Source: UBA1429 sp964482225 (lineage in GTDB: Bacteria > Chloroflexota > Anaerolineae > UBA1429). From it: a DNA stretch of 64,000 nt. Location of the stretch: NCBI GenBank assembly GCA_964482225.1, contig CAYZWT010000007.1:62001-126000 (forward strand). The letters are read 5' to 3'. The translations under genes were made by a program, and so were the position numbers. Shown here piece by piece: positions 58,292 through 64,000 of the stretch. The notes below the pieces were generated by a model. The model saw nothing but the letters and a program-made list of their open reading frames with translations, ran no database searches and was not told the origin of the DNA. The stretch's first letter is position 1. Each line of letters opens with the position of its first letter.

Positions 58292-58519
58292 CTATAGGGC
58301 GGATTCCTGTTCCTCTGCGGCCTCTTGCAGTAACCCGGTGACGCGCAGTTCGGCGTCATCCAACTTGTCGCCGCAATGCCTGGCAAGCTGAACGCCTTCT
58401 TCATACAAGGCGACCGATTCCTCCAGGCTCAGCTCCCCGTCTTCGAGGCGTCTTATTACTTCCTCAAGACGATCATAGGAATCCTCAAAGCTCAATGATC
58501 GGATATCCTCGACGTTCAT
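58292..58519 (-). CDS. xseB: Exodeoxyribonuclease VII small subunit
   Basis: A 75-residue helical protein with the family signature FEDSYDRLEEVIRRLEDGELSLEESVALYEEGVQL, in which two antiparallel helices bind the large subunit. Several copies associate with one XseA to form exonuclease VII, which degrades single-stranded DNA. ATG 58519 follows GGAGGGGG; an upstream in-frame GTG-like start at 58549 has no such site. It is 54 bases after xseA on the same strand. Confidence 0.94.
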   Translation of the reverse strand: MNVEDIRSLSFEDSYDRLEEVIRRLEDGELSLEESVALYEEGVQLARHCGDKLDDAELRVTGLLQEAAEEQESAL

Positions 58520-58573
58520 ACCCCCTCCAGAAGCTCCTTTCTGCCGCAATCGGCGCTCGCTATCAACGAATGC

Positions 58574-59782
58574 TCAGGCGACAGTGATCGAGCGAATATC
58601 GGTGACCTCGGCATCTATCTGCCCATCGCGCAGATGGATCAGCAAGGCATCTGCAGGGCGCGCCTGCGCCACGCTCGACAGGCGTTGGCCCGTGGCGCGC
58701 TGTTCCACCACCGCATAGCCGCGCCCAAGCACCAGGCTTGGGCTCAGGGCCTCTAGCCGCGCCCTGCCGTTCGCCACCTGCGCCCGCCGGAGGGCCAACC
58801 GATGGCCCAATGCGCGGCCCATCCTATCCATGTTCTGATCGACACGCTGCATCTGCTCGGCCACGGCGCGTCGCGGGTGATGCAAGCGCAACATCTGTTC
58901 TGCGTGCGCCAGACCGCGTCTGAACTCGTCAAGCCGCCGGCGGGCGGCCATATGCAGGCTCTCCAACCCCAGGCGGATCTGCTCGCGCAACACGGCCCCA
59001 TCAGGCGTTACCATAGCAGCCGCCCCCGATGGCGTGGGCGCCCGCAGATCTGCCACCAAGTCGGCGATGGTATAATCCGTCTCATGGCCAACGCCAGATA
59101 CGACAGGAACCCGCGACGCGGCCAGCGCGCGGGCAACGCCTTCATCGTTAAAGGCCCACAGGTCTTCGAGGGAACCGCCTCCGCGCGCCACGATCAGGAC
59201 GTCAATGTCCGGCTCTAGACTGATGCGCTGGATGGCCCGCACGATCTGTCGCGGCGCCTCGCTGCCCTGCACCAGCGTGGGCGCCAGCACCAACTCGGCC
59301 AGCGGATAGCGCGCTTGCACCACGCGCTGGATATCGTGCCAGGCTGCCCCTGTAGGGGAGGTCACCACGCCGATGCGGCGCGGCCAGCGCGGCATCGGGC
59401 GGGCGGGCTTTGAAAAGAGGCCCTCGGCCGCAAGCCTTTCCCGCAACCGCTGGTACTCTTCCCAGAGCTGCCCCTCGCCCACCGGCGCCAGGCTCTCGGC
59501 ATAGAACTGGTAGGCGCCGCCACGCTCATATACCGAGACCGAGCCGTAGGCATCCACCAGGTTACCCTGGCTCGGGAGCCAGTTCTGCTGGATGGCGACG
59601 CTCCGCCACATGACGGCGCGCAACTCGCTCTCGCTATCCTTGAGGGTGAAATAGCAGTGCCCCGACGTGGCGCGCTGGAAATTGGACACCTCGCCCCTGA
59701 CCCAAAACCCGCTCAACTCCGGGTCGCCGTCAATCAGGGCCTTGATGTACCTGGTCACCTGGCTCACCGATCTCACCCACAT
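58574..59782 (-). CDS. xseA: Exodeoxyribonuclease VII large subunit
   Basis: A 402-residue protein. The N-terminal OB-fold is at about 1-100 (VSQVTRYIKALIDGDPELSGFWVRGEVSNF, SGHCYFTLKD). The catalytic core follows with RIGVVTSPTGAAWHDI, the conserved ARGGGSLEDLWAFNDE and SGVGHETDYTIADLVADLRAPTPSGAA. A long coiled-coil helix runs about 265-360, and then comes the LxRGYAVV segment near the C-terminus. With XseB it digests single-stranded DNA from both ends. The start ATG 59782 has no ribosome site, but a TATAAT lies 6 bases upstream. Confidence 0.95.
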   Translation of the reverse strand: MWVRSVSQVTRYIKALIDGDPELSGFWVRGEVSNFQRATSGHCYFTLKDSESELRAVMWRSVAIQQNWLPSQGNLVDAYGSVSVYERGGAYQFYAESLAPVGEGQLWEEYQRLRERLAAEGLFSKPARPMPRWPRRIGVVTSPTGAAWHDIQRVVQARYPLAELVLAPTLVQGSEAPRQIVRAIQRISLEPDIDVLIVARGGGSLEDLWAFNDEGVARALAASRVPVVSGVGHETDYTIADLVADLRAPTPSGAAAMVTPDGAVLREQIRLGLESLHMAARRRLDEFRRGLAHAEQMLRLHHPRRAVAEQMQRVDQNMDRMGRALGHRLALRRAQVANGRARLEALSPSLVLGRGYAVVEQRATGQRLSSVAQARPADALLIHLRDGQIDAEVTDIRSITVA

Positions 59783-59788
59783 ACGGCC

Positions 59789-59794
59789 ATTATA
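59789..59794 (-). promoter_or_regulatory. Extended -10 box directly before xseA (possible leaderless start)
   Basis: On the minus strand, TATAAT preceded by TGC (TGTGCTATAAT) with only 6 bases between it and the ATG at 59782. If used, transcription would start at or next to the A of the start codon. A -35 box is not clear. Confidence 0.5.
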
Positions 59795-59833
59795 GCACAC
59801 TTTCGCCTGCCAGGGGCACATTTTTACTCGCGC

Positions 59834-59861
59834 AGAGAGGGCAACCGTGATTGCCCTCTCT
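59834..59861 (-). terminator. Hairpin between the Fpg-like gene and xseA
   Basis: A perfect 11-base stem (59834-59844 with 59851-59861) and 6-base loop in the gap after the Fpg-like gene. The arm is part of a CGCAGAG-type repeat. No T-run follows on the minus strand. Confidence 0.5.
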
Positions 59862-59958
59862 TGAGCGCCTGCTCGGCCATGATGCTAGCGCTACACCGGC
59901 TCGCGACTCTGCGAGACGCGGCTCGAAGGGTGGCCGAGGCCCCGACGCTGGCCCCGCG

Positions 59959-60780
59959 CTATAGCGGCTGGCAGCCCGGGCAGTAGTAGATGCTGCCGCC
60001 CAGGTAGGCCTCCTTACGGATCGTTGCGCCACAGGCAGGGCAGGGCGCGCCCACCGTGTTGCGGCTCAGGACGGTACGATAGCCGCCGGTGTCGCCGAAC
60101 AGGTCGCGCTCGGTATCGCGCCCCCCCAGGGCCACCATTTCGGCCAGCACACCCTTGACCGCACCGTACATGGCCTCCAGGTCCGTCTCTGGCAGATCGC
60201 CCATCTTGCGCTTGGGATGGATGCGGGCCGTCCAGAGGATGTCCTGCAGCACGCCATTGCCCAGGCCGGGGATGCGCTGTTGCGTGGCCAGGAAAGCCTT
60301 GGCCGAAAGCGCGGGCGTCTCGTCATTCAGGAGCGCGGCAAAATAGGCGCGGTCAAAGGCGTCGGCCAGCGGCGAGGGCCGCTCCAGGGCCACGTCCCAA
60401 TCAGGCAGGCCGCTGGGGCCGCCCAGGGGGAAGCACATAAAGGCGCCCCACATCTGGGCGCTGGAAGTGATGGCCGCGCCATCGTCGAACTCGATCAGGA
60501 GCTGGTGCTTGGCAGGACGTTTGGCGCCCTGGGGGTGGTAGCGGATCGGGGCGCTGATGGCGAGCTGCATGTCACCCGCCGCGAACTGGATATTGCCGCC
60601 GGCATAGCCGGATGCGCCGATCACCTTGCCCGCCAGCCGCTCGTTGTACTCGGCCGGGTCGCCGGTGTACCAGGCGAACTTGTGGGGCGAGGCGTTGGCC
60701 ACAGCCCGTGCGATGCGCTTGCCGCTCAACGTCTCCTGAATCTGTTGGGCAATCACTGCCGCTTCGGGTAGCTCGATCAT
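59959..60780 (-). CDS. Fpg/Nei-like DNA glycosylase family protein lacking the catalytic proline
   Basis: A 273-residue member of the formamidopyrimidine-DNA glycosylase/endonuclease VIII family. The helix-two-turn-helix is in IPGLGNGVLQDILWTARIHPKRK near 175, and the C-terminal zinc finger in CPACGATIRKEAYLGG, closing with CPGC. The usual N-terminus PELPE is replaced by IELPE, so the proline that attacks the damaged base is absent although the next glutamate is kept. ATG 60780 has AAGGAGG 8 bases before it, supporting this start. Such IELPE proteins exist in other bacteria and their activity is uncertain. It may bind DNA or a different lesion. Confidence 0.88.
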   Translation of the reverse strand: MIELPEAAVIAQQIQETLSGKRIARAVANASPHKFAWYTGDPAEYNERLAGKVIGASGYAGGNIQFAAGDMQLAISAPIRYHPQGAKRPAKHQLLIEFDDGAAITSSAQMWGAFMCFPLGGPSGLPDWDVALERPSPLADAFDRAYFAALLNDETPALSAKAFLATQQRIPGLGNGVLQDILWTARIHPKRKMGDLPETDLEAMYGAVKGVLAEMVALGGRDTERDLFGDTGGYRTVLSRNTVGAPCPACGATIRKEAYLGGSIYYCPGCQPL

Positions 60781-60839
60781 CTTGCCGACCTCCTTCATGG
60801 CACCATGGTGGACAAACCAGCGCGGCCAACCCGAAAAGT

Positions 60840-60864
60840 GGGCAAAGACGAGCTTTGCCCGTAC
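60840..60864 (+). repeat. GGGCAAAG/CTTTGCCC hairpin repeat
   Basis: A perfect 8-base stem (60840-60847 with 60853-60860), loop ACGAG, followed by GTAC. The same loop and tail occur at 24265-24289 with G:C in place of A:T in the stem. Confidence 0.8.
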
Positions 60865-60918
60865 CTTGTCTTCTTGCGAGCTTGCGCTCGAAAGCGAAGC
60901 GCGCCATGCCTAACGGGC

Positions 60919-61956
60919 CTACTCCAGCCTCAAGAGGGCCGCCGCGTTATCGTGGTAGACCTTTTGCAGCACATCATCGGGCAGGTTGACGCCATAGATC
61001 TTCCAGCGCCCCTGGGGTGGGATGCGAGCGCCCACGGCATAGTCAAAGTGCTCGTCCTCGGTCTCTAGAAAGCGGTAGGTGTTGCGGTACATCTCGATGG
61101 TGGGGGTGACATCGGTGCCGTACAGGATACGATCCGCATGGGCCAGGAACCAGCGCCGTGCGCTAAAGGGCGCGCGCCCCAGCTCGGCAAAGCGCGCCGA
61201 GATGTCGGTGTACATGTTGGGGTAACGCGCCAACATGCGCGAGACAAAGCCCAGATTCTCGGGATAGCAGCCCACGTGGGCGGTGATGAAGATGGTTTGC
61301 GGGTGGGCCGCGATGGTGCGGTAGAGGGCGGCGATCAGCTCATCAAAGACGGGGAAATCGCCGCCGTAGAAATGCCAGTCGGGGTGGCGCTGGAGTTCGT
61401 CCCAGCGCTCGTTATGGCGATCCAGGGGCCGGAAAAAGGCCACCGGATCGGCAGAGTGGATCAGGACGGGCACGCCCAGGGCGCCCGCTTGCGCCCAGAC
61501 ATCGGCGATGCGTGGGTCGTCGGGCGAGACCAGACGGCCCTCGGTGTCGCGATAGCGCAGCCCCAGCTCTTTGAACACCTTGAGCCCCCTGGCGCCAGCG
61601 GCGACATCATGGCGCAACTGGGCTGTGGCCCGCTCGGCCCAGCCGGGCTCGCCCACGCCGCGCCAGTCCACATTGCAAAAGGTGACGAATCGCCCCGGGT
61701 AGGCGCGGTCCAGGCCATCCAGGGTGCGCTCCAGGATGCCGCCGGAGCCGCCGCTCAGGTTGACCACGGCCTGCACGCCGGCGCCATCCAGGTCTTGCAC
61801 CAGTTGGGCCACCCGCGCTGGCTCGCCGGCCCAGGCCTCCAGGGGCAGGTGGTTATGTGCATCAATGGCAGGGCAATGCGGGCGCGGGACCTCGTGTTGC
61901 TCCGTGACCAGCTCGGAGCGGGGCTCGAACTCGCTGAGAGAGAGGGATGGTTCCAT
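60919..61956 (-). CDS. Amidohydrolase family protein (TIM barrel, ACMSD-like)
   Basis: A 345-residue metal-dependent hydrolase or decarboxylase of the amidohydrolase-2 family. Metal ligands are visible: His34 and His36 in IDAHNHLP, a histidine in VLIHSADP, another in ITAHVGCYPENLGF and an aspartate in LYGTDVTPT. A long loop WHFYGGDFPVF lines the pocket. Family members act on small carboxylates, for instance in aromatic or sugar-acid breakdown. No neighbour on the same strand hints at the substrate. ATG 61956 is supported by the family N-terminus more than by a ribosome site. Confidence 0.87.
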   Translation of the reverse strand: MEPSLSLSEFEPRSELVTEQHEVPRPHCPAIDAHNHLPLEAWAGEPARVAQLVQDLDGAGVQAVVNLSGGSGGILERTLDGLDRAYPGRFVTFCNVDWRGVGEPGWAERATAQLRHDVAAGARGLKVFKELGLRYRDTEGRLVSPDDPRIADVWAQAGALGVPVLIHSADPVAFFRPLDRHNERWDELQRHPDWHFYGGDFPVFDELIAALYRTIAAHPQTIFITAHVGCYPENLGFVSRMLARYPNMYTDISARFAELGRAPFSARRWFLAHADRILYGTDVTPTIEMYRNTYRFLETEDEHFDYAVGARIPPQGRWKIYGVNLPDDVLQKVYHDNAAALLRLE

Positions 61957-62075
61957 GATCTAGACCCCCGTGTGAGAGAATCAGGCAGACCTGCGATGGG
62001 CTATCGCGTGCATTATCGCTGCAAGGGGGCGCACAAGGCAAGCGCCTGGGGATCGGTTCCGTTCCGGCGGATCGT

Positions 62076-63350
62076 CTATGCCCCGGCGGCGGCCTGGCCC
62101 GCCAACAGGCCCGAGGCCCAGGCGAATTGCAGGTTATAGCCGCCGCACGGCCCGATGACGTTGAGGGCCTCGCCCGCCAGGTGCAGGCCAGGGACGCGGC
62201 GCGAGGCCAGGGTATCCGGGTCTACCTCGGCCAGGGGCACGCCGCCGGTGGAAAGCTGGGCGAACTGGAACCCGCGCACCCCCGTGACCCGCAGTTCGAG
62301 CCCTCCCAAGAGGGCCAAAAGACGCTCCAGCTCGGCGTCATCGGCCTGGGCCAGGGTACGGTCGAGGGGAATCTGGGCCAGGGCCAGCAGCACCGGGGGG
62401 ATTTTGGCGGGCAGCACGGCCCCCAGGGCCACGGACAGGGGCCAGGGCCGGTTGCGTTGGCGCTCCAGCAGGGCCAGCAATGTCTGGCGGTGTAGCGCCA
62501 ACAGGTCCAGGCGAGCGACCAGTGACGCATCAGAATGCGTTGACGCATCAGAATGCGTTGACGCATCAGAATGCGTTGACGCTTCCTCGTGGGCGCTCAC
62601 CAGGTAACTCAGATCCATGGCGGCCGGCCCGCTCAGGCCCGCCTGGGTGAACATGAGGTTGCCCACGGTGCGGCCCAGCAACTCGCTCCCGGCATAGAGG
62701 GACAGCCCGGCATCCAGGCGCACGCCTTGCAGCTTGTGCAGGGGGCGCATGTCGCAATCTATGGCGGTCAGGGCGGGGCGCACGGGCAGAATCGTATGGC
62801 CCAGGCGCGCCAGCACGTCGAAAAAGCGCCCTTTGGAGCCCAGGGCGGGGTGGGCCTTGCCGCCGGTGGCCACGATGGCGCGCTCTACCCGGTGCGTCTG
62901 CCCGCCGGTGGTCAGGGTGACCCCCCCGGCCTGAGGCAGCAGATCGCTGACCAGGGTTTGCAGGTGCACGCGCACCCCCGCCAACGCCAGGGCCGCCGCC
63001 AGGGTATCGGCCACGGTGGCCGCCGAATCGGAGAGAGGATAGCACCAGCCATCAGGGGTGGCATAGGTGGGTACGCCCAGCTCGTCCAGACGTTGCAGAA
63101 CCGCCTCTGGGCCACAGAGGGCCAGGATGCGCCCCAGGGCGGCGGGGTCATCGGTGACATAGCGCCCGGCCTGGGCGTGGGTGTTGCTGATATTGCAGCG
63201 CCCGTTGCCCGTCACCAGCAGCTTGCGCCCCACCATCGGGTTGGTGTCAAAGAGCGACACCTGGGCGCCGAGCCGGGCGGCGTCCAGCGCGGCCAGGATG
63301 CCCGCCGGCCCCGCGCCAATCACCCCTATCCGCCGCCCAGTCGCCATCAT
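62076..63350 (-). CDS. HI0933/BaiN-type flavoprotein (aminoacetone-oxidase-family FAD enzyme)
   Basis: A 424-residue FAD-binding protein. The N-terminal dinucleotide motif IGVIGAGPAGILAALDAARLG is at 8-28. The HI0933 signatures follow as VGRKLLVTGNGRCNISN, IVATGGKAHPALGSKG and C-terminal LHLAGEALNVIGPCGGYNLQFAWASG. Related enzymes reduce or oxidise steroid and other unsaturated substrates. An insertion of three THSDAS repeats, encoded by an 18-base tandem repeat (62524-62577), sits in the loop after LSYLVSAHEEAS. It is probably co-transcribed with the upstream MFS gene 12 bases away. Confidence 0.92.
   Translation of the reverse strand: MMATGRRIGVIGAGPAGILAALDAARLGAQVSLFDTNPMVGRKLLVTGNGRCNISNTHAQAGRYVTDDPAALGRILALCGPEAVLQRLDELGVPTYATPDGWCYPLSDSAATVADTLAAALALAGVRVHLQTLVSDLLPQAGGVTLTTGGQTHRVERAIVATGGKAHPALGSKGRFFDVLARLGHTILPVRPALTAIDCDMRPLHKLQGVRLDAGLSLYAGSELLGRTVGNLMFTQAGLSGPAAMDLSYLVSAHEEASTHSDASTHSDASTHSDASLVARLDLLALHRQTLLALLERQRNRPWPLSVALGAVLPAKIPPVLLALAQIPLDRTLAQADDAELERLLALLGGLELRVTGVRGFQFAQLSTGGVPLAEVDPDTLASRRVPGLHLAGEALNVIGPCGGYNLQFAWASGLLAGQAAAGA
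62524..62577 (-). repeat. Three 18-base tandem repeats inside the flavoprotein gene
   Basis: Three exact copies of GACGCATCAGAATGCGTT. Each contains the inverted pair ACGCAT...ATGCGT that also occurs between genes at 24354-24382 and 35760-35773. It encodes (THSDAS)3 in frame, so the protein stays intact. Confidence 0.92.
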
Positions 63351-63362
63351 CCTTCTCCCCGC

Positions 63363-64000
63363 TCAGCCACGGGTGAGGGCGCTGGGCAGTGCCCGGGTGG
63401 AGGGCGTCTCGCCCTCGCCAAGCGAGCCCCGCAGCAGGGCGATCAGGAACAGCAGCGCCCCCACAAGACGCACCGCCGCCGAGAGGATCAGATTCGAGTT
63501 GAACCCATAGGTGGCATAGAGCCAGGCGGCGGGCAACGGCCCGATGATGGCGGCTATGCCGTTGATGGTGTTATAGATGGCGATGAACTGGGAGCGATAG
63601 CGCGCCGGCGTGATGCGCAGCATCAAAGGCATGGCCGCCACATGCACTCCCGCCCAGGCAATAATGCCATAGATGCGCACTAGACCAACGGTAAAGGGCG
63701 TACGGGCCAAGATCCAGCCCAGGGGCATCAGCGGCACCAGCAACATGCCCAGGGCTGTGACGCGCTCGGCGCCCTTTTTGTCCACCAGGTTGCCCGCAAA
63801 GCGCACGACAAAGACGTTGCACAGGGTGGTGATGGTGGCCAGGAGCGAGATGGTATCCACGCCGAACCCCAGGGTCTCGACCATGTGAACGGAGAAAAAG
63901 GGCGCCGAGATCTGCAACCCCAAGGTCCAGACAAAGTTGATGATGCAAAAGAGGACAAAGGTCTTGTCATGTCGAAAGTGACGCAGGCCCTCGGCGAAAC
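63363..64000 (-). CDS. MFS transporter, C-terminal part (gene continues past the window)
   Basis: At least 212 residues of a major facilitator superfamily transporter; the N-terminus is beyond 64000. Visible are helices in TFVLFCIINFVWTL, LLATITTLCNVFVVRFAGNLVDKKGAERV (the inter-helix loop typical of MFS), GLVRIYGIIAWAGVHVAAMPLML and two final helices. The last residues (GEGETPSTRALPS) are encoded by a GAGGGCG/CGCCCTC hairpin (63400-63416), a degenerate copy of the dispersed repeat. The substrate is unknown. It ends 12 bases before the flavoprotein gene start. Confidence 0.87.
   Translation of the reverse strand, partial: FAEGLRHFRHDKTFVLFCIINFVWTLGLQISAPFFSVHMVETLGFGVDTISLLATITTLCNVFVVRFAGNLVDKKGAERVTALGMLLVPLMPLGWILARTPFTVGLVRIYGIIAWAGVHVAAMPLMLRITPARYRSQFIAIYNTINGIAAIIGPLPAAWLYATYGFNSNLILSAAVRLVGALLFLIALLRGSLGEGETPSTRALPSALTRG

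Noticed and set aside
62524..62577. CRISPR-like repeats
   Set aside because: The three units are contiguous with no spacers and encode part of a protein, so this is a tandem repeat.

Overview
The window is a GC-rich, densely coded stretch of bacterial chromosome with genes on both strands. It has no rRNA, tRNA, insertion sequence or CRISPR array that I could recognise. Several traits point to a Chloroflexota bacterium of the Anaerolineae/Caldilineae kind, though this is inference and no marker gene here proves it. The traits are high GC, many Gfo/Idh/MocA dehydrogenases and sugar-phosphate isomerases, T/P-rich linkers on lipoproteins and on a Ser/Thr kinase, a YedE-type selenium transporter, and short intergenic palindromes.

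Layout: (1) 1-2884, an Fe-S protein tail, then an aldo/keto reductase, a C26 glutamine-amidotransferase-like hydrolase and glutamate racemase, tightly packed. (2) 2918-10166, a P-type cation ATPase with its own promoter and terminator, a second Fe-S protein, a Phd/PIN toxin-antitoxin pair, an isoprenylcysteine-methyltransferase-like membrane enzyme, a nitroreductase and an APH-like kinase. (3) 10297-14487 (minus), a sugar-acid module: enolase-superfamily dehydratase, TIM-barrel isomerase and split transketolase. (4) 14780-19755 (minus), a full phosphate uptake operon pstS-pstC-pstA-pstB2-pstB1-phoU with two ATPase paralogues, one lacking its Q-loop glutamine. (5) 19964-25204 (plus), three Gfo/Idh/MocA dehydrogenases and two related sugar-phosphate isomerases, ended by a 38-bp perfect palindrome.

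(6) 25263-35491, a DUF89 phosphatase, MutS2, a TPR protein, UvrC, an RraA-like protein and a fused homocysteine methyltransferase/methylenetetrahydrofolate reductase. (7) 35938-40760 (minus), a PQQ-type sugar dehydrogenase lipoprotein, a lipoprotein with three internal repeats and an ABC-F protein. (8) 40942-46981, a nitroreductase, a ThuA-like protein, two membrane proteins, then a minus-strand selenium/sulfur module (YedE transporter, TusA-like carrier, cysteine desulfurase-like lyase) behind a leader with a tiny upstream ORF, and an RRM protein whose leader carries a terminator-like hairpin. (9) 47283-53849, PPK2 polyphosphate kinase and a cell-surface glycan region (two GT4-like and two GT2 transferases, a dTDP-rhamnose reductase). 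(10) 53846-64000, a nucleotidyltransferase-GrpB fusion, a DUF433/DUF5615 toxin-antitoxin pair, a transmembrane Ser/Thr kinase, exonuclease VII, an Fpg/Nei-like protein without the catalytic proline, an amidohydrolase, a BaiN/HI0933-like flavoprotein and the end of an MFS transporter.

The most notable items outside ordinary genes are three families of small dispersed inverted repeats. One is a GGCGGGCG-NNN-CGCCCGCC hairpin, at least nine copies, some with a second hairpin attached and with compensatory changes. One is a GGGC(G/A)AAG hairpin seen twice with covarying stem bases. One is an ACGCAT/ATGCGT pair that has also expanded inside the BaiN-like gene. Beyond these, the strongest candidates for new biology are the selenium-module leader, the RRM leader attenuator, the degenerate second PstB and the NTase-GrpB fusion. 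I did not find a defence island or an obviously unprecedented multi-gene system.
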